Below, piece after piece: positions 25,058 through 38,335 of a DNA stretch of 64,000 bases (position 1 is the first letter of the stretch; each line of letters begins with the position of its first letter). Made by a program: the position numbers and the translations under genes. This DNA comes from Sipunculus nudus (Eukaryota; Annelida; Sipuncula; Golfingiida; Sipunculidae): contig CM049318.1 of NCBI GenBank assembly GCA_026874595.1, positions 44,186,456-44,250,455 of the forward strand, read 5' to 3'. A model generated the notes under the pieces. It searched no databases. It worked only from the letters and a program-made list of their open reading frames with translations, and was not told where the DNA came from.

Positions 25058-28000
25058 ACAAGGGACCTATGGGTCACGGCGCTCAGCTGATTATGATTGA
25101 ACTATAAATGTATCACCATTGTGATACTATATTTAGTCGACAAACCTTATGAATATCATGGACCTATTATAAAGGAATATAATGTAATATGCGAGTAAAT
25201 CATGTATGAAATTACCTGACTGATGGATTAATATGGAGTAAATATAGTGGTTTATTTTTTATTTATTTGGGAGCTGTTGAAAATAGCAATATATTTGAGC
25301 AAATATGAATGCAATGAAAGTACACTAAGCAGTGGTAGAATGATGATAAGGCTATTTGTTGAAGGATCTATAGTGTATAGAAGTCCGCAAGATTTCAATT
25401 TGACATATATAATGTTATTATTAACTATGCTGAAGAGTGGATTTATGAATTGTGACTGTATGACATGATATCTCTTAGGTTTTGATAAGGTACATTATAT
25501 TGATGCCCACCACATCTACATATTACATATTTATTGACATAATTTCTGCCACGTACATAGGCAACAAACAGTTATACAATATATAAAAATATGAATATAT
25601 CTGATTCAACTTGTTCTCATTTACTGAGGCTGACATTGGGATGGGGTTCGGAGAAGGAAACAGTGTGGGCAGCAAGGAGGGTTGGATGTAGAGAGAAAAG
25701 GAGATAGAGAGAGAGGGAGGGAGCATTCAACAGTACTTAAACACCTGGAAGGTTAAAATCTAAAATATTATGAAATGTAGATAAAGTCTGAGAGAAAGAG
25801 GTAATCTAGGCTATGGTTGGTTGATATGATTGAAGAAATTGTTGCAAATAATATTTTAAGATCTGACCTTGCGCTTTCATTGGATACCTTTTTGACAGGC
25901 TGTTGACAGTTCAACATTTTACACATTTGTCTAATGAGATCCAATTTTTTTAATTTAAACTTTAATTAAACTGTTTTTTCTATTTTATGATATGTATACA
26001 GTTGCTATAAAATCCCCACTCCACAGGCGGAAGGACTTGATGGAGGGGGGGGGGGGGGGTTACGATGGGAGTTACAACGCCTCTGTCTCTCTGTATATAT
26101 TTTCTTCAAATTATTAAATTTTATGCTATAGCAATAGCACTATTGTTGACAGTGCGAAGGAGCAAGGACTTAGTGGGGTGGGGGAAGGGGATGGTGGGAG
26201 TTACAATACCCTTGCATATACGTACAGGATATGAAATTTAATTAATCAGAGCTTACAGGAAAAAAAAGTTTATTCATAATTATTAAATATTTAAAACAGG
26301 CAAGAAAGCTAGAGAAACAAAGCAAATAATTTTAATTCCCATTCTTCTGAGCCAGGAAATTATGAACAATTTTTACATAAATTCCCTTTATTATAACATC
26401 ATTTTTTTCCAGGTTTGAAAATGTAACTATACATTTAGAGTATAACATATATATGTGAATATTTCAGTTGATTCACATTTCTTAATTGCATCAACATATA
26501 TATCTAATAAATTAGGTTTATAGTACCTGTCAACATAATGGGGTGGAAGGAGGAAGGGAGGCATAGGGGTGAGAGAGAGAGAAAGAGAGAGAGAGAAAGA
26601 GAGCTAGAAAGAGAGAAAGGGAAAGAGAGAGGAGAAAGGTTCTCTGGTAATTACTGCCTGACCCAGCCTGACCCAGACACTCACAGAAGCAGTAGGCAAG
26701 GAGTGAAGGTGTTATGTAACAGCCTGGAACACTGTTAACCAATGACTTGATGTAAACATTCAAGACATGGTGCTATAAATATGGGTCACTGTGCTCAGTT
26801 GAAGTTGGCCTTGAAGGTAAAAATCTAAAATAATAATGGAGATCAAGTCTAAGATGAAAAGGTAATATATGCCATGGCTGGTTGACATGATTGGTTTGTA
26901 TTGATGAGTGAGAAATTGTTGCAAATAATATTCTGTGACCAAACCATGCATTCTCTAATGTCAAAATTGAAGCATGTGAGCAGTTTGTGAACATAAGATG
27001 TATATTATTACCATGATCATTGGCTGGCTTTTTGATAGTTTGTTGACAGTTCAGTAGTTTACACATTTGCTCAATTGGATCTATTTTACATAATATATAT
27101 TATTAAATATATGTATTTTTATTTTATAAAATGTATACAGTTGAAATATAACTGATGTCTCCAGTCCCCAGATGCAAGAACCTGGTGGTGGTGATTGGGG
27201 GGGGGGGGGGGGGGGGGGGGCTGGAAAGATTGGAGTTACAACATCTCTGTATTAACATAGTGTATATACATATAGGATTTCCACTTAATTCAACAATACT
27301 TACAGGATTAAATAGTCCATTCACAATTACATAATATTTAAAAAAGGACAGACAGACTGTTAGACAAACAAAGCTGATAATAAATTTTAATATTTTAAAG
27401 TTTTTCATCTGCAATATTACACATCTGAATACATAAGTTGCTTTCAAATTTCAGACTTTAATGGCTTAAATCCATACACATACAGCATATGAAAGTTATT
27501 TCAACAGTGCTTAAAGGAAAAATTTCATAATTAGTATATATATTTAATGATAATTGAGAGATGGACAGACAAGAGCTGATCACTTTATGTTCCATTCTCC
27601 TGGGGCAAGAATATGTTTCAATATTAGATCTTAATTTTTTCTAATCCAATTATCTTTCAAATTGAAAAAATTGTACACATTTGCAATAATAACTAATGTC
27701 CCAGTGCACAGGTGACGGTGAGGTGCTAAGGATCAATGACAGCCGGGGGGGGGGGGGGGGGGGGGGGAAGAGATGGGATTAACAACACTTTTGCATAAAC
27801 ATTCAGGGCAAACAAAGCCTGATCTCCAATTCTGCTGAGGCTCGAAAATAATGAACACATGTTTGTATTAGATCCTCATTTTTTTATTTTAAGTTTAATT
27901 TGTATACATTTCCAATATAACATATATTTCTGAATATAAACGTTGATTCATAATTCTAAATTGCATCATCATAAATCTCAATCTTGTCATGTAACACCAC

Positions 28001-29589
28001 ATCATGCATACAAATGTATATTTATATATTCATGGGGGGGGGGGGGGGAGGGGGTGTGATATGAGAACAATTGTACACTTGTCACAGCAGGGGATCTCCC
28101 CCAGTGACTGAAACAAATCAGGAACCCTGGCATAGCTGACTTCCAGTGACCTGGAGTGGCCTACCTGCATCTGGAACAAAGCAAGTGACTACAATAGACC
28201 CTCAAGATAAAATTCAATAACAGGCCTAATTTTCAACCTTTTAGTTTCAAATTTCAGATTTAAACACATTAAATACTTATGTTTACATTCTGAGAAAATT
28301 AAATCAACAGTACTCACAGGGAAAAAATGTGCCATGGTCAAAGTTGGGTAAAATTTCAGGTACTGATTTTATGTTTATGCTAATAACTTATAAAATTTAC
28401 AAAATACAGATCTAATTTTGGGTATACAATTGAATCTTAATTAAACAAAGTTATATACTTAAAAAAAATTCTCTAGCTTCAATAATTTTCATGAAACCTG
28501 AGTAAATATTTTTCCTGTTTTTTACAAAGTCAATTTTGTTTGGGCACATAACTTAAAACAATTACGCAATACTGACATCATTTCTGGCATGTGCATAGCG
28601 AATGTATAGAAAAATATGTATATAATATATGATCAAAGTCAGATCAGTGGTTTTGATACTAGGCAGTCCTGAAGTGTAACAAAGGGTTTTTAATGAAAAA
28701 ATAAAGTTTTTCATTAATATCTCGAAGGAATTAAGTTCTGGTGACCAAATTCTTGGCATGGTAGGGGATTTTGGAGACATCTTACTGTATGCCTAATTTA
28801 AGGAACTTAGAGCTGAAGCTGCATAGAACTAGGTTGATGTAAACAATATGTGACATGGTGCTTGAAAACTTGAATAAAATCTACAGTTTTTAATCAACTG
28901 GTTTCAAATTTTAAATGTTAACAGTTGAAATGCTAACAAAAACATGCTTTGAAAATTAAATCCACAGCAGTTACAGGAAAAAAACGTTCCATGGTCAAAG
29001 TTGGGCAAAGTTTAAGGTACCAATTTTTTATTTTTGCTAATATTTAAAAAAATTTAAAAGATTTTGATCAAATTTTGGGTATACAATTTAATTTTGATTA
29101 ATAAAAGTTATATTACTGGAAAAAAAGTGCTTAGCTTTAACAAGTTTTGTGTTAAGTGATCAAATTTTTTTCCTGATTATTTACAAAATGCATTATGTTT
29201 GGGCCCATAACTTTTTTAAATTATATAATACAGACCCAATTTCTGGCATGTACATAGGAACCATATAGATTATTATTTATGGTAAATATGAGGAAAAACA
29301 GATGAGTGGTTTTGATATTAGGCAGTCCTGAAGTGTGAAAATAGGATTTTAATAAAAAATTAAGGTTTTTCCTTAATTTCTCAAAGGAACGAAGTCGCAA
29401 AGACCCAGTTTTCGGCTTGGTAGGAGATCTTGGGGACATCTAACATTATGCTGAATTTTGGATTCCTAGGTCTTACGGTTTCAAAACGTGCCACATCTAC
29501 GGACGGACGGACGGACGGACGGACAGACGGACGGACGACGGACAATGGACCACGACTATAGCTCAGATGACTTATAGTCAGCTGAGCTA
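25058..29589 (-). mobile_element. family A element, complete, 4.5 kb
   Basis: Left end ACAAGGGACC, GCTCAGCTG. The right end is a (GACGG)n tract, hairpin, TA at 29589. Joining the flanks gives AACTTGA|ATAAAATCTACAG, identical in type to uninterrupted copies near 28870 and 33890. It holds an unusual G-tract module (25490-28230) and two units of about 660 bp (28240-29480). Confidence 0.88.
25490..28230. repeat. diverged module repeats with poly-G tracts
   Basis: Related blocks recur about 1.06 kb apart (AAATTGTTGCAAATAATATT near 25840 and 26910; CTGTTGACAGTTCA / TTGTTGACAGTTCA). G runs of 14 to about 24 lie near 26044, 27197, 27744 and 28035, each in a similar setting (before or within ...GGAGTTACAAC... 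or a relative). A (GA)n tract lies at 26570-26640. Confidence 0.7.
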
Positions 29590-29692
29590 ATAAAATCTAC
29601 AGTTTTTGATCAACTGGTTTCAAATATTTGGTAAGAGATGAAATGCTTATGGTAACATGCTGTGAAAATTAAATAGACAGCAGTTACAAGAA

Positions 29693-30349
29693 ACAAGGGA
29701 ACTATGGGTCACGGCGCTCAGCTGTTATATATGATAAAAAAGTATGATTTAGAAATGAGGCACATGCTGGTTTTATGTGGTAACAAAAAATAAGCTGTAT
29801 AATGATTTGTTGTTGTTTAGCTTATGTATGATTTTGATAGTACTTTGGAGACAGGAAAGAGGATTAATTTAATTTATTTTATTAACAAATGGAGTGCAAT
29901 TGTCACACAGATTTTGACTTGGCCATATAACTTATAAGCAGAACATATAATATAAGAGTTTAACTATTCATTAAAAAATTACAAATATTGTCCCAAATAT
30001 AAGAGAATATTATGATTTTTTAAAATAAAATATGACTGAAATGATTATTAAAATAATATTAAAGAATATATTCATGAATGCATTCATTAATACATTTTGA
30101 AAGTATTTGCACTGGTATTCATATACTTTCATTTTTACCTGAATTCCCATTCTTATGAAAGAAATTTTATAATGGAGTACATATTCATATTCGTGTTTAA
30201 ATACAATTGCAAAGTATTCGCACCATGTCTGGTATTTATTCAGTTTTCACCAAACAATGATGTTGAGAATCCAGAATATACAAAATTCACACATTTAAAT
30301 AATGATCATAAGTACCTGGTTTTATGGCTTTTATTTATATTAAAAAAAA
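29693..30349 (-). mobile_element. family A left part, truncated
   Basis: Left end ACAAGGGAACTATGGGTC and the AT-rich left module. The copy stops at 30349 where another A left end begins. No right end is assignable. Confidence 0.7.
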
Positions 30350-30531
30350 ACAAGTGACCCATGGGTCATGACGCTCAGCTGACTGGGAAGAGATTCGCAA
30401 AAGGAAATTTTATCACCAGAATGGTAGTATATACCCATTCAACTGAAGCATCGAACAGATTAACCAACAGGCCAAAATTTAGTCTGTATTTATAGATCTA
30501 AAAAATAGAGAAAAATGTGTAAACTTTTAAA

Positions 30532-31690
30532 ACTAGAATACGGGTAACCGACAAGTGACTACATGTATCTGCCAAAATCGGATAGTGAGGCATGGATTGA
30601 GTGGCAAGGGGAAATAGAGTGAGGTATGTTGCATATTAGCATGGATGTCTGCAGCCTAAATGTGTATGTAGGTTGTGCCACCTACCACAAATCCAGAAAG
30701 CTGTCCAAGTTGTATACACCTGCAAAATTTTAGGCAGAAAAGTCAAACCACTACATGTATATGAGCGATTTTTGCCCATGGCAGACAAACACTGTGCAAA
30801 AATCTTTGCAGGTAACCCCTCCAGTTTTGTGTATGATAAAGACCTATGTGAGATCTAAACACATGCACAATTTTGGCCCAATCGGTCAAATGGTTCCTGA
30901 GATATGAGCTTGGATGTGTCCAGCGTTAACTAGAATGTAGGTGGCGCCACCTGTCATAAAATCAAGAAAGCTGTCCACGATGTATAAACCTGCAAAATTT
31001 TAGGCAGTTATGTCGAACCACTACAGAGAAATGAGTAATTTTAGGCCACGGCAGACTAACAGACAGACGCTGTGCAAACATTGTTACAGTTGGCGCCACC
31101 ATTTTTTGTGTATGTTACAGAGCTATCAAAGGGCTACATTTGTATAAATTTTATTTCCTGATCGGTCAAATGGTTCCCGAGATATAAGCTTGGATGTCAT
31201 CAGCGTGAACGTAGGTGGCGCCACCTGTCATAAAATCAAGAAAGCTATCCTGGATGTATACCCATGACGAATTTCAGGTGAATTTGTCAATTCACTGCAG
31301 AGATATGAGTGATTTTAACCCAAGGCAGATGAACAGATGGACACTGTGCAAACATGGTTACAGGTGGCGCCACCATTTTTTGTGTATGTTATAAAGCAAT
31401 CCAAGGGCTACATTTGTATCAATTTTATTTCCTGATCGGTCAAACGGTTCCCGAGATATGAGGGTTTATGAGTGGAAACAGACCCACAAATGGACACTGG
31501 ATAGAGAGGAAAGGTCAGAGGTCAATGCAAATTAGTTAGGCACCAGTTCACATGTGACCCGATAATACGTGTAAGTTTGGGAAAAATCGGTCCATTAGTC
31601 TCCGAGGAGCTCTCTGGAAACGAACGCCGCTGCGGCGGAGGAACTCGGTCAAAAACATAGTATCCGCAAAACTTCGTTTTGTCGGATACA
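30532..31690 (-). mobile_element. family C element, complete, 1.16 kb
   Basis: Left end ACTAGAATACGGG with a decayed hairpin and TGTATCTGCCAAAAT. The right end is GTATCCG-CAAAAC-ttc-GTTTTG-t-CGGATAC, a 13-bp stem with one bulge, ending at 31690. The interior has units of about 270-295 bp, each with GGTGGCGCCACCTGTCATAA (first at 30940-30951) and CCTGATCGGTCAAAyGGTTC. Confidence 0.82.
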
Positions 31691-33300
31691 AAAATACAGG
31701 TAGCTCCACCAGTCTGCAGAAACTAATAAAAACACTTAATGGTCAATATCCATGCAAAAAATCATGGTGATCTCTGCATTAGTTGTTCAGATACTTCAGT
31801 TTTTGTATCAAATTGTCCATTATTCTGAGGGATACTTCGGAGTCCTATAGCTTGAAGGATATGGGTAACAGAGACCTAATTTCAAGTTTCCACAGGCACC
31901 TTTCATGGGCCTCCTTGCATGACAAGAATGAAGATTCTAGGTCCAGTTGTTGCGATTTGTACCCTGTTGACAGATAACCACATCTTTAAAGGTCTCAAAA
32001 AAAAAGAAAAAATTTGTAAAAATAATAGAGGTGGCACACCCAGTCTGCAGAAACTGATGGAACAGCTCATGATCAATATGTATGCCGAAAATCATGACCA
32101 TCAGTGTTGTAGTTATTGAAATACTGCAGTTTTTGTATCAAATTTTCCATTATTCTGGGGGGGTGGGGGGTATTTTGGACCCATACAGCTTAAAGAATAT
32201 GGGTAACAGAGACCTAATTTCAAGTTTCCATGGAGACTTTTCATGGGTCTCCCTGTGTGTCAAGAATAAAGATTCTTGGTCCAGTTTTTATGATTTGTGC
32301 CCTGTTAACAGATGTTCATATCTTTAAAGGTCTCAAAAATACAGAAAAATTTCGTAAAAAAAAACGAACAAATACAGGTGGTGCCACCAGTCTGCAGAAA
32401 CTTATGAAACACTCCATGATCAATATCCATGCAAACAATTATGGTTATCTCTACATTAGTTGTTCAGATACTTTAGCTTTTGTATCAAATTTTCCTTTAT
32501 TCTGATCTGTACTTTGGAGTGCCATAGCTCAAAGGATATGGGTAACAGAGACCAAATTTCAGGTTTCCATGGAGACTTATCATGGGTCTCCCTGTGTGTC
32601 AAGAACGAAGATTCTAGGTCCAGTCGTTACGATTTGTACCCTGTTGACAGATAACTACATCCTTAAAGGTCTCAAAAATGGAGAAAACAGTTCGTTAACA
32701 TTGAAAAATACAGGTGGCGCCACCAGTCTGCACAAACTGATGAAACATCTCATGATCAATATGTATGTCGAAAATCATGACCATCAGTGATGTAGTTAAT
32801 GAGTTATTGAAGTTTTTGTATGAAATTTTTGACTATTCTGGGGGGTAATTTTGGGCCCCATAGCTCGAAGGATATGGGTAACAGAGACCTAATTTCTGGT
32901 TTCCATGGAGACTTTTCATAGGTCTCTCAGTGTGTCGAAAATGAAGATTCTAGGTCCAGTCGTTACGATTTGTGCCACGCTAACAGATGACAGCATCCTC
33001 AAAGGTCTCAAAAATAGAGGAAAAAATCGTAAAAAATCAAACAGTATAGGTGGCGCCACCAGTCTGCAGGAACTGATCGAACATCTCATGATCAATATAT
33101 ATGCCAAAAATGAAGACCATCAGTGATGTAGTTATTGAAATATTGAAGTTTTTGTATGAAATTTTTTACTATTCTGGGGGGTACTTTGGGGCCCCATAGC
33201 TCAAAGGATATGGGTAACAGAGACCTAATTTCTGGTTTCCAAGGAGATTTTCTATGGACCTCTCAGAATCCGAAGTTACAAGGTTCTAGGTCCAGCGGTT
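31691..33300. repeat. 337-bp array inside family A
   Basis: About five units of 320-350 bp with TTATTCTGgGGGGTA, GGTTTCCATGGAGACTTTTC and GGTGGCGCCACC variants. They are more diverged from one another than the units at 42-44 kb. Confidence 0.85.
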
Positions 33301-34436
33301 ACGATTTGTGCCTGGTTAACGGACGGACAGACGGACAGACGGACAGACGGACGACGGACAAAGACTGATCGCTATAGCTCAGATGACTTTCAGTCAGCTG
33401 AGCTAAAAATGAACTGAAAAATGCCATAGGTGACTGCATGGTGTTATTTCGAATATGTGACATTCTACCCATCGATACAAGATTCTTATATCATCAGTAA
33501 CTGCAAGTTAATTTCCTGTTATTATAAACTGACAAATTCCTTTTCTATTTTTCTTTAATTTGTTATTAAAAACCAATAAAAATTTATTAATTTATTGTTT
33601 ATTGTTATGTTGTTGGTTAAAAAAAATATGTATATTATATATGATCAAAGTCAGATCAGTGGTTTTGATATTAGGCAGTCTTAAAGTGTAACATTGGGTT
33701 TTTAATGGAAAAATGAAGTTTTTCATTGATATCTGGAAGGAATTAAGTCCTAGTGACCAAATTCTTGGCATGGTAGGGGATTTTGGAGAAATCTAACTGT
33801 ATGCCAAATTTAAGGAACTTAGAGCTGAAGCTCGGGAGCTGAGCTCTAGCAAACTGCATAACACTAGCAATATGTGACATGGTGCTTGAAAACTTGAATA
33901 AAATCTACAGTTTTTGATCAACTGGTTTCAAATTTTTGGTGTTAACAGTTGAAATGCTAACAAAAACATGCTGTGAAAATTAAATCCACAGCAGTTACAG
34001 CAAAAAAACGTGCCATGGTCAAAGTTGGGCAAAATTTAAGGTACCAATTTTTTATTTTTGCTAATATTTTTAAAAAATTAAAAAAGTTTTTGATCTAATT
34101 TTGGGTATACAATTTAATTTTGATTAATAAAAGTAATATTACTGGAAAAAAAGTGCTTAGCTTTAACAAGTTTTGTGTTAAGTGATAAAATTTCTTTCCT
34201 GATTATTTACAAAATGCATTATGTTTGGGCCCATAACTTTTTTAAATTAAATAATACAGACCTAATTTCTGGCATGTACATAGGAATTATATAGAGGATT
34301 ATTTATAGGAAATATGAGGAAAAACAGATGAGTGGTTTTGATATTAGGCAGTCCTAAAGTGTGAAAATAGGTTTTTAATAAAAAATTGAGGTTTTTCCTT
34401 AATTTCTCAAAGGAATGAAGTCGCAAAGACCCAGTT

Positions 34437-34557
34437 GAAAAACGTTTCGCAGGTTTATAACTCATATAGGAAGATAAGGAAAATTGGCTAAGTTCAGCTT
34501 CCCATAAATCAGCCAAAAAGCACTGAACCAAAACCATTTGAACAAACTTGAATTATC
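34437..34557 (-). mobile_element. family B 178-bp unit fragment
   Basis: Part of one 178-bp unit (CAGGTTTATAACTCATATAGG, CAAAACCATTTGAACAAAC) that flanks the copia fossil on its left. Both borders are abrupt. Confidence 0.65.
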
Positions 34558-37500
34558 AATGTTATCAGTGTTATGGTTCTGCAGTGATAGATACAGCATG
34601 TACACAAACTGTCTGTGGCCAGAACTGGTTGGACCATTACATTGACTCTTTAGAAACTTCAAAAAGAACAGTGATTGTAGAAAAACCCAGCCAAAGAACT
34701 TTCAAGTTTGGTGATGGAGCTCAGGTAATCTCAAGTAAAAATGTAACTAATCCAGCTGTGATTGGAGACACAAAATGTAATATAAGTTCAGAGGTAGTTG
34801 ATGTAGATATACCATTATTGCTCAGTAAACAATCATTAAAACGTGCTGGAGCTGTGTTGAATCTAGGTAAAGATGAGGCAGTCATGTTTGAAAAACCAGT
34901 TCAGCTACAGTTTACATCATCAGGACATTATTGTATTGACTTATGTCAGCAGAAGTTTGGAGATTCACTTCCTGAAGAGGAGTTGCTGATGACTGATGAT
35001 GCTGGTTGTGAATTACAACAGAAAAAGGTAATGCTAACGTTACATAAACAGTTTGGACATGCTTCAGCAGATAAATTAAAGAAATTATTAGTTGATGCTG
35101 GAATCAGAAGTAAAGGCATGTTCAGTGATCTTGAGAAAATTGTGGAACAATGTGAAATATGTATGAAATTCAAGAAAACACCACCAAGACCAGCTGTTGG
35201 TTTTCCTTTAGCTTTAGAGTTTAATGAAACTGTTTCTGCGGACTTGCATCAGTTCGGTGACTCGGTATGGCTTTTACAAATGATTGATCAATTTACAAGA
35301 TACAGTGCTGGTGCAATTATGAAATCTAAAATGGGATAAGAGTTTGTTGAGAAGTTTATAAAGCACTGGATTAGTATCTTTGGTTCACCAAAGAAGTTCC
35401 TCAGTGACAATGGGGAAGAATTTGAGAATGAAGAGGTAAAAAGGATGGGAGAGAGCTTTGGCATAGAAATTTTGAGTACAGCAGCATACAGTCCATGGAG
35501 CAATGGCACATGTGAAAGACATAATCTTACTCTCAGTGAAACAATGAAGAAAGTTAAATTAGACAGGAACTGTAGTTGGGAAACTGCTTTGAATTGGGCA
35601 CTAATGGCCAAGAACAGTTTAAGTAACATACATGGGTTTAGTGCCAACCAGTTGGTGTTGGAATCAATCCCCATCTCCCTTCAGTGCTTACAGATGATCT
35701 GCCTGCCCTTGAGGGCACATCTACTAGTAGAACAGTTGATGAACATATAAACTCTCTGTATGTTGCCAGAAGAGCTTTTACAGAAGCTGAATGTTCAGAA
35801 AGAATTAGAAGAGCCCTGAGGAAACAGACCAGAACAAGTAGGGATGAAATTTATGAAGCTGGAGACAAAGTCTTCTACAAAAGGCCAGATAGAAATGAGT
35901 GGAGAGGTCCAGGAAGAGTTATCGGCCAAGATGGAGTAATTGTGTTTGTTCGACATGGAGGACAGATAGTGAGAGTACATGTGTGCAGGTTGAAAAAGGG
36001 CAAAGTTGAAGGAAATGATTTGCAAGATTTACAAGATCGTGAAAATCAAGAGAGAAGTGTGAATGAGCCAGGAGAGAAGAGATATCCAAAAGAGGAATCT
36101 AGGGAGGTACCAGAGTCAGATGAGGAAGAAGAGAATGAAAGGGGAAATACAAATAATGAAATTCAAGAAAATGACAGTATTCAAATTGACTCAAATGAAC
36201 AGCCCACTGCATTTGCAAGGATAAAACCAGGACAATCTGTTTCATTTAGACTTGAAACTAATGGGGATAAACATACTGCTGTAATACTTGGTAGGGCAGG
36301 TAAAGCTACCAGAAGAAACAGAAACTGGTATAACGTGGAATATCTCAATCCAGAAGTTGAAGAAAAGAAAAAGTCTATTGATCTGAGTACAGTGATAGAC
36401 TTAGAAATAAATGAAATACAACAAGAAGATGTGGATGAGATTATGATCACTCATGATGTATCTTTTGAAGATGCTAAAATAAAAGAGATAGAAAATTGGA
36501 AAAAACATGGAGTGTATAAAGTAGTTGATGACAATGGACAAAAGGCTATTTCTACCAGGTGGATTTGTACTTTGAAGGAAGATAAAGATGGTTTTGTCAC
36601 TAAAGCTAGACTGGTTGCAAGAGGTTTTGAAGAGTTGGACAATGGTGTTCAAAAGGATTCTCCTACATGTGCAAATGAATCTTTAAGAATGATACTAGCC
36701 ATATTTGCTCAAAATCATTGGAAACCTAGGTCAATGGATATAAAATCAGCCTTTCTTCAGGGACATACAGTTGACAGAAAGATTTTCCTTCGACCCCCAA
36801 AAGAAGCTGGAGACAAAGGGAAATTGTGGTTTTTAAACAAGTGTGTGTATTGACTAAATGATGCATCATTATGTTGGTATAAGGGAGTAAAAGCAGTTAT
36901 GACAACAATGGGTGCTGAAGTATCTAAAGTAGATCCAGCAGTGTTCCTGTGGTATAACGAAGATGCTGAACTAAAAGGAGTTCTGGCCTGCCATGTGGAT
37001 GATTTTCTCTGGGGTGGCACTGCACAGTTTGAGATGGATGTCATTGATAAAATTAGGTCTGAATTTGTGATAGGTAGAGAAGAAAGTGGGACTTTCAAAT
37101 ATATTGGTATTGAGACAGCTGCAGATAAAAATGAGATACTGTTAAATCAGAACAAATATGCAGCAGCTCTAAATGCTATTGTAGTTGACAAGTCCAGGGC
37201 TTTCTGTAAGGATGAAGCTGTAACTTCAGGAGAAAAGAAAGATTTGCGATCAAAAGTGGGACAGATTCTTTGGATTGCTAGACAAACAAGGCCTGATATC
37301 ATTTTTGATGCGTCTTGTTTAGCTTCTCGTATCAAAAGTGCCACTGTAGGAGAACTGCTGGATGTTAATAAGGTAATTAGGAAAATACAAACAGAAAAAG
37401 TCACCCTTAAGTTTCAACCTTTAAGAGGAAAACCATGTCTAGTGATTTATAGTGATTCCTCATTTGGCAATCTACCTCCCGGTGGAACACAAGGAGGACA

Positions 37501-38335
37501 ATTTATTTGTTTGATGGGAGAAGGCAAAAGAATTTCACCTCTTTGTTGGCATTCTAAGAAGATCTGAAGGGTTGTCAGGAGTACCCTTGCAGGGGAAACA
37601 CATGCCTTGGCAGATGGAGTTGATACCCGTGTGTTTTTGGCTACTCTGTTTTCTGAATTGACAGGTAGGGGAGCTGATCCTCAGCACTTGCCTGTAATTT
37701 GTAAGGTAGACTGTAAGTCTTTGTATGATGCACTGAAATCTACAAAAGATGTAACAGAGAAGAGATTGAGATTGGAAATGAGTGGAATTAAAGAACAAAT
37801 AGCAGAGGGACAAATTGAGAGGATAGAATGGATAAAATCAGAAGATCAGTTGGCTGACTGTTTGACAAAACGAGGAGCATCTTGTAGAAAGTTAATGTTG
37901 ACTTTGGAGCAGGGCATGCTTCCAGACTAATGCACAATATTTTTTTTGTGTATATATATATAAGGATTGACAATTGGTGATGGGACTGTTAATATGTTAT
38001 TTGAGTTCTGCTGTATTTGTTGATGTATATAAAAAAAAAAATATTTTGAATTGTTTTAAGAAGAGAGGAATTTAATAACTGTCGGAACTCTTTATAAAGT
38101 AAAATAGCCATCTAGCGGGGAAAGGAAAAACAAAGGGAAGTAGCTCTCGTGAAGGGAGGAGAGAAGGGATGGGTTACAGAAGCATATGGCGTCCCGAGGT
38201 GGGAAGACGTAGCAAAAGTTTACGGATGACGGAGGACGACCTGGACGACATTGGACTGATGCCGCTACTAGGTAAGAAGTTACAAACTAACAGAAGCCAC
38301 TGGTACGTGAGAAGAATTGAATTTCTCAGACTTTT
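34558..38335 (+). mobile_element. Ty1/copia-type LTR retrotransposon, broken fossil
   Basis: Plus-strand pol remnants appear in copia order: aspartic protease remnant, zinc-binding GAG-pre-integrase region (His-His-Cys-Cys), integrase core, copia reverse transcriptase (36.5-37.3 kb) and RNase H (37.6-37.93 kb). This order, with integrase before reverse transcriptase, separates copia from gypsy. The style resembles marine-invertebrate copia groups such as GalEa, which is inference. A purine-rich tract near 38060 and an LTR-like start at about 38080 with a TATA box mark the right side. No left LTR or gag was recognised. The copy is broken, with about four interruptions of its frame. The well-kept protein similarity suggests moderate rather than great age. 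Confidence 0.85.

Larger units (their letters stand above)
24006..33405 (-). mobile_element. family A block nested in the 23.2-kb copy
   Basis: Left end ACAAGGGACCCATGGGTC at 24006. The right end is a GACGGACAGACGG tract plus hairpin, ending TA at 33405. It contains a complete A copy (25058-29589) and further A left ends at 29693 and 30350 that have no right ends of their own, plus a family C copy. It is a net insertion in the outer copy. Confidence 0.7.
30350..33405 (-). mobile_element. family A element with nested family C copy
   Basis: Left end ACAAGTGACCCATGGGTC at 30350. 337-bp array units run from 31691 to about 33300, each with CTCAAAAATrGAG and GTCTGCAG. The right end at 33405 has a GACGGACAGACGG tract and hairpin. 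It is interrupted by a C copy at 30532-31690, across which the array unit rejoins. Confidence 0.75.
23163..34436 (-). mobile_element. family A element, outer shell of a nest
   Basis: Left end ACAAGGGACC at 23163. Own sequence is 23163-24005 and, after the nested block, 33406-34436. The flanks of the block join as CTTTATCATTA|AAAATGAACTG, matching the uninterrupted copy near 9160. The element is cut on the right by a family B fragment before reaching its own right end. Confidence 0.7.

Noticed and set aside
27124-27447. Minus-strand frame with a run of prolines.
   Set aside because: The prolines come from a poly-G tract and the frame has no other coding signal.
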